Assembly (NCBI GenBank): GCA_010094045.1
Contig: ML986870.1
Span: forward strand, 1-21,303
Direction of reading: 5' to 3'
Source: Lojkania enalia
Lineage: Eukaryota > Ascomycota > Dothideomycetes > Pleosporales
Length of the DNA: 21,303 nucleotides
Part shown: piece after piece, positions 1 through 9,648 of the stretch
How positions within the stretch are numbered: the stretch's first letter is position 1
Layout of the letters: each line of letters opens with the position of its first letter
Made by a program: the position numbers and the translations under genes
Notes under the pieces: model-generated
What the model was told of the DNA's origin: nothing
The model's input: the letters and a program-made list of their open reading frames with translations, nothing else
Databases searched by the model: none

Positions 1-640
1 AAATAGGCGACTATAGTATTAAAAAAGCCTTTCTATATAAGCTTAAAGCTAAGATTTAGTATCTTTAGGCTAGAGAGAATCTTATTCTATAGGTAGAAGA
101 ACTACTTAGATTAGGATACGAATCCCCTAATAGCTGTACTAATAAAGTAAGCTTTAAAAGTTGGGAACGTTTCTCTCTTATTTATCCTTAGGACCTAAAA
201 CGCCTATCGCGCCTCTATCTCTTTATTACCTATAATAAAATATAATTGTAGAAGTAAAATTATTTCTTTAGCATTCTTAAACTAATACTAGTCTAATTTA
301 GCTAGGTATTTTAGCTCTAGATACCCTTTTATAGTACTAGAGATATATCCCTATACTAACGCTATACGTATATACTCTATCTGATAGTAATTTATATTAA
401 TCTTAAGTTAGTCTAGAATTAAGACTTACTATTATTTAAATATAGGTTTATTACTATCTATAAAACTTTTAATCTTAAGTATATATTTAGTAAGGTAGAC
501 TTAAGGGGGCTTAAAGGTAGCTAAGAGGTTTCTTACTAGGGGAGTTATAAAAGTTTCTTAGCGTATTATTAGTACTAATTTAGTAGTTTATAGAGGTTAA
601 TTAGAACTAATAGTTCTCTATTATATTAAACGTGTAATCT
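1..640 (-). pseudogene. Degraded gag of gypsy C (retrotransposon capsid-like protein)
   Basis: One minus-strand frame reads from about 640 down to 1 as a continuous gag-like protein if TAG/TAA codons are treated as former Gln or Trp. Near 300 it reads YLELKYLAKLDQYQ; further down come NKEIEARQAF, ETFPTFKAYFISTAIRG and a stretch of the form SxWFFYLWNKI with several TAG codons where Trp is expected. This pattern (small fixed-spacing capsid helix set, then the FxxFKAxF and WxxxLWxKI segments) is typical of fungal Ty3/gypsy Gag (Retrotrans_gag type). The start is uncertain because ATG codons are easily lost to RIP; the end lies outside the window. It cannot make a protein in this state. Confidence 0.6.
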
Positions 641-724
641 CCTCTTATAAAATTGCGATTTATTCTTTAAGGGTTAGTTTACTTTAATTTTCCTTCGGAT
701 TAGATAGATTTTTTACTATTAACC

Positions 725-994
725 CTATATATAACAGCGTAGGTAAGATAATAGGTCTAAATGCGGTATAAATCTACTTAGAAGTATATGGGAGTACGTA
801 AGGGATTAGAGACCTGGGAATTCTATTAACACCTATAGGCCTTATATAAAAGGATATAGAAAAACTACCGAGCTACTTATAAGGGAGTATGCAACTATAT
901 ACGGATGGGAAAAGGGGTAGAACTAGGGGTAGGATAAGATAAGCGAAAAGATGAAGCTTTTTGTAGAACGATTTCTTTGCATCGTTACACTATA
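725..994 (-). repeat. Solo LTR of gypsy C (730-989) with 5-bp target duplication
   Basis: Positions 730-989 (260 bp) match the LTR at 1441-1700 over the full length and, inverted, the one at 11465-11743. Read on the minus strand it starts TGTAACGATGC and ends in TGTTATA (former TGTTACA). It is flanked by the perfect 5-bp repeat CTATA at 725-729 and 990-994, so it is a solo LTR left after recombination between the two LTRs of a complete element. It sits in the leader of another gypsy C copy. It is the least RIP-damaged of the three LTRs; for example it keeps GATGCAAAG where the others have AATACAAAG or its equivalent. Confidence 0.85.
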
Positions 995-1440
995 GAGAGG
1001 GGTCTACCTATTACAGGGCCTCTTATAAGAGGTAATAGTTATTCTATATATATAGATAGAAGCTTACTCTTATTATAACTTATATATATATCGATTCTAG
1101 TACGGGAATTAGAAGGTAAATTATAGTTAGATATTAGCGGTTGCCTCTAATTCTAATAGGTTATTAGTAGTTTCTAAGTTTCTACCTAAGTATACTCTAT
1201 GCGGCTTTTCTAAAAGTAATCTTAATCGTAGAGAATAGAAAGTTTTAAACCTAAAGGCTTTAGTTAATAGAAGGTTTCTAAGATCCTATTTAGGTAACTA
1301 AATAATTTAATATAATAGTATATAAGTATTATAACTTAAACTAAATTAGGTATATCTTAAACTTAAATATATTTAAATAAACAATTAATGCGATATTATT
1401 AAAGAGGTTATTACTAGTAGTATTAAATTTTTCTATATAA
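990..1440. other. No gene: leader region of gypsy C
   Basis: This stretch lies between the gypsy C LTR and the start of its gag (with 641-729 it makes about 540 bp of leader). I see no coding frame that resembles a known protein on either strand and no internal repeat. A primer-binding site next to the LTR (just below 1441 on the minus strand) cannot be recognised; the sequence there has lost any TGG it may have had. Confidence 0.4.
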
Positions 1441-1700
1441 TATAACAGCGTAGGTAAGATAATAGGTCTAAATATAGTATAAATCTACTTAGAGGTATAT
1501 AAGAGTATATAGAAGATTAGGGACCTAGAAATTTTATTAATACCTATAGGCCTTATATAAAAGGATATAGAAAAACTACTAAACTACTTATAAGGGAGTG
1601 TATAACTATATACAGATGGGAAAAGAGGTAGAACTAGGGGTAGAATAAAATAAGTAAAAAGATAAAGCTTTTTATAGAATAATTTCTTTATATTATTATA
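1441..1700 (-). repeat. Gypsy C LTR, probably the 5' LTR of the minus-strand element
   Basis: A 260-bp repeat identical in length to the solo LTR at 730-989, with transitions as the main difference. The outer ends read TATAAT (former TGTAAC) at 1700 and TATAACA at 1441. The flanking pentamers (1436-1440 TATAA, 1701-1705 AGTAG) do not match, as expected if the body of the element follows on the left and the partner LTR is outside the window. Confidence 0.8.
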
Positions 1701-1777
1701 AGTAGTCGCGATTTTAGTATAGTCTTAGTATTATAATTAGCTTATTTAGGTGATTAGCTCGCTTATACTATACGTTA
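1701..1777 (+). mobile_element. Pogo A stub: one terminal inverted repeat plus TA target dinucleotide
   Basis: This is the transposase-3' end of pogo A in inverted orientation compared with the complete copies at 9579 and 15911: it matches their left TIR (reverse complement) and ends ACGT at 1775 followed by TA at 1776-1777. Only 75 bp remain because the gypsy C LTR begins at 1700. The strand given is that on which the lost transposase would have been read. The right flank (from 1778) is pogo B transposase sequence, so this element had inserted into pogo B at a TA. Confidence 0.75.
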
Positions 1778-2290
1778 AATATTATTATTAGTAATATTAT
1801 ACTTTACTTTAATATTTTATACTAGATTAAACTAACTACTAATAATTTTAGAATTCTTATAGAAAGTTTTTTAATAGTTATATTTTTAATAGAAGTATAT
1901 TTTAAGCTTAAAAATATAATTAATAAAGTTTATTAGCTAGTTTTTACTAATCTAGTTTATAGAGTAAGCTCTAAGTAAATAGTTAGCTATATCTTATATA
2001 CTATTAATTATAGGAGGATATCTATAAGATAATAGGTCTAGTATATACTATATTATAGTTAATTCTTATAGCTTTATAAGCTTCTTTAAATTAGGCTTAT
2101 AATTATATTATAAAGGTTTACTAGTATATTAGTCTTTAAGTATTATTTAGGGGATACTATAGGTAGCTATAGTACTTTATATACTCTAAATTTAATCTTA
2201 ATTAATAGTTAGAATAGCTAGTAATATCTAATCTTTTTAATAAATTAATTAAAATTAAGGTAGTTATTATATTATATTATAAATAGGTAG
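1778..2290 (-). pseudogene. Degraded pogo B transposase, N-terminal DNA-binding part
   Basis: Minus-strand frame with Gln/Trp/Arg codons turned into stops. From right to left it shows a Psq-type helix-turn-helix ending ATYSIPQ near 2150, a linker KPNLKKL near 2090, then the CENP-B/Tc5-type second helix-turn-helix with YILDL, RYPP and DIANYLLRAYS (about 2040-1970), and ISKNWLINFI leading to SSWFNLVQNIKVKYN next to 1800. This order is the N-terminal half of Fot1/pogo transposases, which bind the TIRs. The DDE catalytic part is missing: the frame stops where the pogo A stub was inserted. The start codon is not preserved; coding resemblance fades near 2290. Confidence 0.7.
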
Positions 2291-2307
2291 GGTATAACTT
2301 CTTAGTA

Positions 2308-2312
2308 AAAGT
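2308..2312. repeat. Target-site duplication AAAGT, left copy
   Basis: AAAGT directly precedes the TG of the left LTR and recurs directly after the right LTR at 7817-7821. A 5-bp duplication is usual for Ty3/gypsy integrases and fixes the limits of gypsy D copy 1. Confidence 0.9.
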
Positions 2313-2514
2313 TGTAAAGGTCCCGGCCTATAGCTTGGTCCTATTCCTGCGATGCTATAATAGCAGTTGCCTTTATACGACCCTGTACCTGCCTAAACTA
2401 AAGTAAGCGAATAATATATATCTTACTACTGTATACCTTCTCTTCTCTTACTCTAGCTTTAATAATAATGGATTCTTATTATATCTGATCCTATTATATC
2501 CTCAGACCTTCTTA
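2313..2514 (+). repeat. Gypsy D copy 1, 5' LTR (202 bp)
   Basis: Starts TGTAAAGGTCCCGG and ends CTTCTTA (the canonical final CA has become TA). It matches the right LTR 7615-7816 at full length with a few transitions, for example CTTGGTCC against CTTAGTCC. It should hold the element's promoter; no TATA box can be singled out in such AT-rich sequence. Confidence 0.92.
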
Positions 2515-2559
2515 ATTTGTTAAAGCTTATACTGCACCAGATTCTATCTTAACTACTAA

Positions 2560-3831
2560 ATAGACCTGCTACTATACGAAGTTATAGACTAAAACGGACC
2601 AGCAGAACAAGGATTCGATATAGTAACTGTACAGAGATAGTTCACTGAAATAGCAGCTAGGCTGGAATGCCTAGAGAAAGAAAAGCAGTAATAGTAACTT
2701 AAAAGAACAAGCTTTTATCGGAAGCTCGAGGAGCAACTAAATAAGTATTCAGCTCCTAAGGGGAGCGTCTCGCCAACTATACTATTAACAACTACTAAGC
2801 CTATTTATATAAAAGCTATACTTAATAAACTAGACAAGTTTTAAAAAGACCGTAAAGTATACCCTATTTAGAAAAGTAGTATAAAAACTAAGATCCGTAT
2901 TAACAGTTTATCTATAGACTTAATAGATATAATAGTAGTAGCCTATATAGTATCGTTTTATAAGAGTAATACTAGAATATATCTTTAGTTGTACAAAAAA
3001 TATATTATTATAGGTGCCCTTATCTATAATAAATTCTGGATAATTATAGATATATAATATAATAACCCCTACTATTAGAAACGAGCCGGGATTGAGTTTA
3101 AAACCCTAAGATAAGATAATAAGACCTTTATTAAGTTCCTAGTTAAATACAATCGTCTCTCTATAGAAGTATTATATAACTCTCACCCAGACTAAGTTAA
3201 GATATAAGATCTAGAAGGGAAGATTTATCCCGAGCTTTACTAATTAACAATTAGTAGTATTAGTAAGAAAGACTTTACGTTGTACGCGACCTTTATATAG
3301 AAACTTTATATTCTTAATAACTGTCTTAAAGTAGCTAAACTCGATAGTACTTTTATATAGCCTTTTAGTAGGGGGAAGACTAGTTGGATAAGGAACAGCT
3401 AGGGATAGCTACTTACGCTGCTCCCGCAACTACAACTATTAGCTACTATTAATAATACTATAGACTAGACGCTAATAACTAATCGCGGACTTGTACGGCG
3501 CCTAGATATAAGGTTTTAGCTACTAGAGAAGATGAGGAATATTACTAAGAAAGAGCTGAAGGCTTAGAAATAATAGAATACCTATTTTACCTGCGGAAAT
3601 AGAGGTTATTTCGCCTAAAACTACTACTATACTCCGCCTAGAAATAGTATACGGTTTAATTAGGCTTATATAATACTACTAGAGCCTATTTAGTATAATA
3701 AGGAATGTAGAGATATAGCCTAAGCTAATAGGACAGGAAAAGTATTACTTTAAATAGAAGTCAGCGTTTAGAGCTATAAAAAGAGTAGGTAAATAAGTAA
3801 GTACTAGATAAATTTAATTAATTTCGGATAA
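2560..3831 (+). pseudogene. Degraded gag of gypsy D copy 1
   Basis: Frame starting at positions 1 mod 3. It reads through GFDIVTVQ near 2611, a charged helix region LECLEKEKQ near 2662 that could form a coiled coil, the capsid-like segment ILNKLDKFQKDRKVYP near 2820, and a zinc-knuckle remnant TCGNRGYFA at about 3589, matching the CxxCGxxGHxxxxC nucleocapsid motif with His and the outer Cys lost to Tyr. Stops along the way are TAG/TAA in place of Gln or Trp. The likely natural stop is TAA at 3829-3831, present in both copies of the family. The start is uncertain; about 2560 is where coding resemblance begins, 45 bp after the LTR. Confidence 0.75.
3810..3816 (+). promoter_or_regulatory. Possible -1 ribosomal frameshift site between gag and pol (AAATTTA)
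   Basis: The gag frame reads ATA AAT TTA here, and the pol frame one base back reads AAA TTT, so the heptamer A-AAT-TTA is in the phase required for a -1 slip. The presumed gag stop TAA follows 12 bases later. Copy 2 has the same heptamer at 15355-15361. Caution: the third T precedes A and could be a RIP product of AAATTCA, which would not be slippery. No downstream pseudoknot was verified. Confidence 0.4.
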
Positions 3832-6800
3832 CTAGCGCTTTATTTACAGCCCCTATACTACTTAATAATACTTTTAGCCTTCTCGCCTTAATAGATAATA
3901 GCTGTAACTTATATATAATAGTCGAGAAAAGGATTATATAAAAGGCTGGACTAGAATACCTCTACCTTCTAATACTATTAACAGCCTTATTATTTAGCAA
4001 CTTCTCGGCTAGAATTATTAAGAAGGTAACTATTATTAACTCGCTAGATATAGGTAGGAGTTAGGTAGGTCTAAGTCGGGTATTTACTTATATAGTCCTA
4101 AGAATAGAAGGAGATTATAGTATAATCTTAGGATATCTATAGAGGTAAAGTAAGGATACAATTATTAACCTAAAAATAGAAATCCTATATATTTATAGAA
4201 CGGGGGTAATTATACAAAACTAAGAGCTTTAGAAGTAGTAATATACGGCTAATATTACCTAAATCTTAGTATATACTTTCTCTACTATAGCGAAATGCTA
4301 TAGAAAACGCCCGTAAAATTCCCTTACTAAGCTACCCTGTATCTTTACTATTAGTATAGCCGACATTTAGAAGGTTCTAGAAAATAAGCCGAAAATAGAC
4401 CCTCGTATAAAACTCCCTAAGAAATATATATAGTAGCTCTATACCTTTAATTAATAGGAAGCTAATAAGCTACTACTTTTAAGACTAGGAGTAGACTATA
4501 TAATCGAGCTAGAAGGGAAAGATAGAAGCCCTCTAAGAATCCCCTCAGGTCCTTTATATAGAATATTATAGGAGATACTCCTTATCCTTTAGAAGACCCT
4601 AATAGAGCTTCTTAATAAAGGATTTATTTAGGTTAGCAACTCCCCAGCTATAGTACCGGTCCTATTCGTACGAAAACTAGGGGGTAGCCTCTACTTCTAT
4701 ATTAACTACCGCGCCCTAAACGCTATTATATAGAAAGACTACTACCCTCTACCTCTAATCCGAAAAACGCTAAATTAAATTAGTTAAGCTAAATAGTTTA
4801 TAAAACTTAATATTATTACTATATTTAATAAGATCCGAATTAAAGAAGGAGACGAGTAGAAGATAGTATTTATAATCTACTATAGTTTATATAAGTAGCT
4901 AGTTATACCCTTTAATCTTATAAATACTCTAAATACCTTCTAACAGTATATTAACTGTATAATCTAAGAGTATTTAGGCGACTTTATCTCGGCATACTTA
5001 GATAATATTCTTATATATACAGACGGCTCCCTATAAGACTATTAGCACCACGTTAAAGTAATCCTTTAAAAGCTGATAGATGCTAGCTTCTAACTCGATA
5101 TTAATAAGTATAAATTTAAGGTCTGTATAATAAAATATCTTAGCTTTATTATTAATACAGAAAAAGATATCTAAATAGACCTATAGAAAGTTAAAACAAT
5201 CTAAGACTAGAAAGCGCTTATATTAGTTCGCGGTATATAGAGTTTTTTAAACTTTATAAACTTCTACTGCTAGTTTATTAAAGAATTTTCTGAAGTAGTT
5301 ACTCCACTAACAGCTCTTATCTAAAGGGAATAAGAGAAGAAATAGTTTTAACTTAATAATCAGGTACTTACCGCCTTTAATTATCTAAAGTAATACTTTA
5401 TATAAGCGCTAATATTAGTCTAGTATAACTCTAAAAGGGAAACGATTCTAGAGTATAATACTTCTAGCTGGTGTACTAGAGGCACGTTTCTATAATATAA
5501 TAATAAAGGAGTTCTACAATCTGTCGCTTTTATATTAAAGTAAATATTTCTTATAGAGTATAACTACCCAATCTATAATAAGGAATTACTAGCAGTTATA
5601 TAATACCTCGAGAAATAGGAAAAGTCTTTAAAACTACTTACGTACTTTACAGTTTATATAGATTACTATAACCTAAAATACTTTACTAAAGTATAGAGGT
5701 TCTCTAAGTACTAGGCGAGGTAGGTAGTATTCTTTATCTAGTTTAACTTCTAGTTTAAATATAAGCCGGGTAAGCTTAATATTCTAGTTAATACTCTCTT
5801 ACGTCGCGATTAGAATCTCCTAAAAGAAGCTAATAATAAGTAGATCTAGAGAAGGATTAGCTAACTCTTTAGACCGTCCGATTTTAAGAATAGGGTTTAT
5901 ACAGCCCCTATATAAATTAGAAACTAGCATACTAAAGATACTCCTAATAATTAGGTAGAGGTAGTTGCCCTAGAAGACTCTATATTAGGGGAGGAATCTA
6001 TAGACAAAAGGGAGTCTATAATTAAAACATCGTATAAAGAGTAGTAAATACTAATAGAGACCTTATAGTAAGATACCTAAGAAAAAGATAAGACGTATAC
6101 TATACTTCTCCGCACTACTAAAGTAGGGGAGAGAATACTTCTAGAAACCCTCTATCACCTTAAGATTAGCCTATCTAACCTCTTAGTCCTAGGAGATAGA
6201 TTAATATAAAGAGAACGCGCTTAGATTCTTAAGAGTAAGTTACTTTATATAAAGCTAATCTAAGAGACTTATAACTCTTACTTAACTAGCCACCCTAGTA
6301 AGAATATTACAATTAGGTTAATATTATAGCGCTACTTTTAGCCTAGAATAGCGGCGGACATTAAACGCTTTATACGAAATTACTACTTCTATAGTAGAAA
6401 TATAGTTTAGCGTTCTAGAAAAAAAGGCCTACTATATCCTTTTCTAGTCTCTAAGAGGGTATAGTTAGAAATTTTAATAGACTATATTATTAACTTACTA
6501 AAAACCGCATGTAGTAATAAGTATATTCTTATTATTATAGACCGTTTAAGTAAAAGAGTACTCTTTATTATTATCCTAGACCTTAAGAGCTAAATATTAG
6601 CTAATAAGTTTATCGAGTATTTTATAGTATATTATAGGCTCCTATAAGTAATAGTCTCTAATAGAGGAGAGTAGTTTATATAAGGCGTATAGGTACGCGT
6701 CTGTCGAATTCTTAAGATTAAGTAAAAGCTATTAACAGTATACTATCTAGAGACTGACGGAAGTATAGAACGTATAAACTAGCTACTTAAAGAGCTTCTC

Positions 6801-7584
6801 TACTACTATTATAACTACTACTAGAATAACTGGAATCTATAGCTACTACTAGCTTAGATTACTGTTAGTACTAGGGATACTTCCTCTATAGGAGTCAGCC
6901 TATTCTTTCTTACTTATAGCTATTACCTAAACTTGGGAAAGTCTATACAACTAGAAGAGAAGCTGCTAATAAAGTAGTCTAGAGACCTTATTCACGCAGT
7001 AAAATAGATTATTAGTAAATTAAAAGACTACGTCGAATTTACACAAGTAATAATAGCCTATATATAATAGTAGTAGTAAGAAATTTATAATTATATAAAG
7101 GATCTTATACTATAATACTAATTAGGGGACAAAGTTTAGCTTAATATACGTAATATTAAGATAGACCCTATAAGGAAAAAGAAGCTCTATAAGCTCTATT
7201 AATAATATACAGTTATTAAGACTGTTAGACGAAATATATACCGACTAGACACCCTATTAGGAATTTATAATATCTTCTATATAACGCTACTTCGCCCTAT
7301 CGCTCAAGACCTGTTACTAAGTTAAATATAGGACGACTATTAACCAGCGCTAATTAGCGTTAGAAACGAAGATGAATAGGAGCTTAAGAAAATCCAAGAC
7401 GTACGAGTAATTAGTAAGAGGGGAGGCGGCCTAAAACGGCAGTTCCTTTATAAGTAGACTAGTTATACTACACCCTTATAGAACGACTAGGGCGACTGTA
7501 AAGATATAATCGCTCTAGGAGAATTCGAACGGGATATAGGGCGGAACTTTACTAAAGAACTACTTGTCTGTACGACTCAGTACT

Positions 7585-7610
7585 AGAGGAAGAGGAGGAG
7601 GAGGAGGGGA
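7585..7610 (+). promoter_or_regulatory. Polypurine tract of gypsy D copy 1
   Basis: An uninterrupted run of A and G ending four bases before the right LTR. In LTR retrotransposons this purine run primes plus-strand DNA synthesis. It overlaps the end of pol, where it codes for Arg, Lys and Gly. Confidence 0.8.
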
Positions 7611-7614
7611 ATAT

Positions 7615-7816
7615 TGTAAAGGTCCCGGCCTATAGCTTAGTCCTATTCCTGCGATGCTATAATAGCAGTTGCCCTTATGCGACCCTATACCTGCCTGGAC
7701 TAAAGTAAGCGAATAACATATATCTCACCACTATATACCTTCTCTTCTCTTACTCTAGCTTTAACAATAATGGATTCTTATTATATCTGATCCTATTGTG
7801 TCCTCAGACCTTCTTA
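7615..7816 (+). repeat. Gypsy D copy 1, 3' LTR (202 bp)
   Basis: Same length and ends as the left LTR (TGTAAAGG to CTTCTTA), followed by AAAGT at 7817-7821. It keeps some bases lost in the left LTR (CCCTTATGCGACC against CCTTTATACGACC), and the reverse is also true. Each LTR has therefore collected its own transitions. Confidence 0.92.
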
Positions 7817-7821
7817 AAAGT
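7817..7821. repeat. Target-site duplication AAAGT, right copy
   Basis: Partner of 2308-2312. After this the sequence resumes in the pogo B terminal repeat. Confidence 0.9.
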
Positions 7822-7859
7822 AGGTAACTTACTTAGATAGGCGACTTACTTATAAAATA
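7822..7859 (-). repeat. Right terminal inverted repeat of pogo B copy 1, plus TA
   Basis: On the minus strand, 7857 to 7822 begins TTTTATAAGTAAG and carries AAGTAAG again 17 bases later. The intact family version at 12325 reads CCTTATAAGCGAG with AAGCGAG repeated at the same spacing; the differences are mainly RIP-type transitions. TA at 7858-7859 is the outer target dinucleotide, after which gypsy B begins. Confidence 0.65.
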
Positions 7860-7863
7860 TATT

Positions 7864-8840
7864 ATAAGATTTTATAATAAGAATAGACTAGAATAAAATA
7901 TTATCGACGTTTATAAAGAATAGTAAAATATCTACCCTAGAGAAATCCGTTTCTTATACTTCTAAAAATAGATAGAAACGATAAAAGTAGTAGAAGAATA
8001 TTTTAATATAATAGATTAGAATAAGGCTGTATATATAGTATAAAAAGTAGTAGCCTTCTTATAAAGTAAAATACTAGTAAAATACTAGATACTAAAAGTA
8101 TTATAATATAAGTAAGAATAGAACTACTAGATTAGAAAAATTAATAACTCCTATATAAATTAATACTATCTAGTATATTTTAAGATAGTATAGATATTAT
8201 ATATTAAACGATAATATAAAGTCTACTAAAAAAGAAAAGAAGATATAGGTATATAGCTAAGAAAACTAAATAAAGATAAGATACTTAAAAATCTTATAAA
8301 GTAGAAAGTTATAATAGAATAGAAAGTTATTAAACGAACCTAAAACTACATAATATTTAAATTTAGACCTCTACTATTTAAAGTATATATTAGAGGAAGA
8401 TTATAGTATATATATTTAGAATAGAAATACCTAAAATATATATTTATAAAAGAAGTAATAACTTATTAGCTTAAAGTAACTTAACTATATAGAATTATAG
8501 AAGAATACTATCTTATAATACTAGAATAATATTATAACTATAAAGTATATATATTTATTAATAGTAGAGTAATAAAGAATTTTATAGCTAATAATTATAT
8601 TACTAGAAAAGGAATATCTATAGTATGCCTAGAACAACCCTATATAATTTAAATTATAAAAGGAAAAAACTTCTAAAAGAAAGTTATATATATTATAAAA
8701 TTAGAAGAGTTTAAAATTCTAAGAATAACCTAATAAGAATAGATATTTTAAATTATAGAAATTACTGACTATAATATTATCTTAGAAATTTTATAGCTAA
8801 AAAAGGAAAACTCTTAAATAAACTAGTAAACTAGATAAAT
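7864..8840 (+). pseudogene. Degraded gag-like and protease region of gypsy B
   Basis: A single frame (1 mod 3) runs from about 7864 to 8840 with stops at Gln/Trp positions. The first 600 bp read as a Lys/Glu/Gln-rich protein without a domain I can name; position before protease suggests gag. From about 8550 it resembles a retropepsin: FINSRVIKNFIANNYI (active-site DSG degraded to NSR), then DYNIILEIL at 8767 (the family has DxILGxxWL) followed by KKENS. No zinc knuckle is recognisable. The upstream limit is the pogo B end, so the true start may be lost. Confidence 0.55.
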
Positions 8841-9089
8841 TATCCTCGAAAATTCTAGTAAGCTAGTTAAGAAACAACTTACTATAATAGTAAAAGAAGT
8901 AGTAAAAGAATTATTTTAAACAGAAAACGCGTTATATAATATATTTAAGAAGTACTAATACTTAATAAAATAACTTTAAAAACTACTATAATATCTACTT
9001 AAATATAGAGAATACTACTATAAAATTAAGTTATAACTAGAAAAAGAATCTAGATATAAACTAATATACAGCCTAATATTAAGGGAAGT

Positions 9090-9576
9090 AGAGGCTCTAA
9101 AATATTATATAGATAAATACTTAAAGAAAAGAACGATTCGAAAATTAAACTTACTAGTAGTATATTTTATACTCTTTATAGATAAGGAATAATAGACTTA
9201 TAAATATATATTAACTATTATACCCTTAATAATATTATAATTAAAAACTAATATCCTTTACTACTTATCTATAATTTAAGAGACTAACTAAAAGAAGCTA
9301 CTATTTTTATAAAATTAGATATCTAGAATATATACTATTAGATCTATATTAAAGAAGGAGATAAATAGAAAATAGTATTTTAGATAAAAAAGGAACTCTT
9401 TAAATACTTAGTTATACTATTTAAACTTATTAATATACTAGCTACTTTTTAAAAATAAATTAATAAGATACTAAAACTATACTTTAGATAATTTTATATA
9501 GTATATTTAGACGATATTTTTATATATTTAAAAATAAAGTAAAAATATAAGAAATATATTAAACAAATATTATATA
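9090..9576 (+). pseudogene. Degraded reverse transcriptase of gypsy B (first part)
   Basis: Reads EALKYYIDKYLKKRTIRKL near 9090, then degraded fingers and palm (YKYILTIIPLI near 9200), LFKYLVILFKLIN near 9390, ATFQKQINKILK near 9440, and the polymerase active site YLDDIFIY at 9504-9527 with both Asp intact. It breaks off at KKYIKQ where pogo A was inserted (TA at 9577-9578). The frame differs from that of the protease part, so at least one indel lies between 8840 and 9090. Confidence 0.75.
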
Positions 9577-9578
9577 TA

Positions 9579-9648
9579 ACATATAGTATAAGTAAGCTAA
9601 TTATCTAAGTAAGCTAATTATAATACTAAGACTATACTAAAATCGCAA
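9579..9648 (+). repeat. Left TIR of pogo A copy 1
   Basis: Begins ACATATAGTATAAG and ends at AAATCGCAA. Both AAGCGAGCT motifs of the family are damaged to AAGTAAGCT. Confidence 0.85.

Larger units (their letters stand above)
1..1700 (-). mobile_element. Gypsy C: 5' part of a minus-strand Ty3/gypsy retrotransposon, running off the left edge
   Basis: On the minus strand the order is LTR (1700 to 1441), a leader without recognisable coding (about 1440 to 640, broken by a solo LTR of the same family), then a degraded gag frame that runs out of the window at position 1. LTR-leader-gag in one orientation is why I read this as one element and not as scattered fragments. Protease, RT and integrase would lie to the left, outside the window. 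The right flank is the end of a pogo A element (1701-1775), so the retrotransposon probably inserted there. The second LTR is not visible, so the TSD cannot be tested. The body is RIP-degraded throughout. Confidence 0.65.
3810..7619 (+). pseudogene. Degraded pol of gypsy D copy 1: protease, RT, RNase H, integrase, chromodomain-like tail
   Basis: One frame (0 mod 3), about 1270 codons, stops of Gln/Trp origin. Protease: ALIDNSCNLYIIV near 3885, the DSG reduced to DNS. Linker, then RT: LRIPSGPLYRI near 4530, PVLFVRKLGGSLYFYINYR near 4655, and YLDN at 4995-5006 (YxDD degraded). RNase H about 5370-5800, with NYPIYNKELLAVIQYLE near 5565 and FKYKPGKLN near 5755. Integrase: zinc-binding HHCC part about 6285-6400, catalytic Asp at 6480, second Asp changed to Asn at 6660 (SNRGEQF), Glu kept at 6768. 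GPY-like module about 7130-7310. Chromodomain-like tail about 7380-7560 (VRVISKRGGGLKRQFLYK), with Trp codons turned to TAG. Stop TAA at 7617-7619 uses the first bases of the right LTR. Confidence 0.88.
2313..7816 (+). mobile_element. Gypsy D copy 1: complete Ty3/gypsy chromovirus, 5504 bp
   Basis: Two 202-bp LTRs (2313-2514, 7615-7816) in direct orientation, a perfect AAAGT target duplication, gag then pol with protease-RT-RNase H-integrase order, a C-terminal chromodomain-like segment and a polypurine tract just before the right LTR. This order identifies a Ty3/gypsy element of the chromovirus type. All coding is broken by RIP-type stops, but there is almost no indel damage: pol keeps a single frame from protease to the right LTR. 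It interrupts pogo B just inside its TIR. No convincing tRNA primer-binding site is visible between 2515 and 2559. Confidence 0.92.
1778..7857 (-). mobile_element. Pogo B copy 1, truncated and split by gypsy D
   Basis: Two pieces of one Fot1/pogo-like transposon: 1778-2312 (5' half of the transposase, minus strand) and 7822-7857 (terminal inverted repeat). The first gypsy D element, with its AAAGT target duplication, sits between them. The TIR piece is the reverse complement of the pogo B left TIR at 12325, changed by transitions, and is followed by TA at 7858-7859. The 3' half of the transposase and the left TIR are lost beyond the pogo A stub at 1776. Joining the pieces across gypsy D restores a normal pogo 5' end: TIR, short leader, helix-turn-helix coding. 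Confidence 0.65.

Noticed and set aside
1436..1705. LTR at 1441-1700 as a solo LTR
   Set aside because: Flanking pentamers differ (TATAA, AGTAG), and leader plus gag of a minus-strand gypsy element follow on its left, so it fits a 5' LTR better.
2515..2560. A tRNA primer-binding site or tRNA-like 3' end (TGCACCAG) after the gypsy D LTR
   Set aside because: The orientation is wrong for a primer-binding site, it is 15 bases or more from the LTR, and no TGG complement to a tRNA 3' end is present next to the LTR.
7822..7860. Repeated CTTACTTA blocks as a CRISPR-like or regulatory repeat
   Set aside because: They are the degraded AAGCGAG pair of the pogo B terminal inverted repeat.
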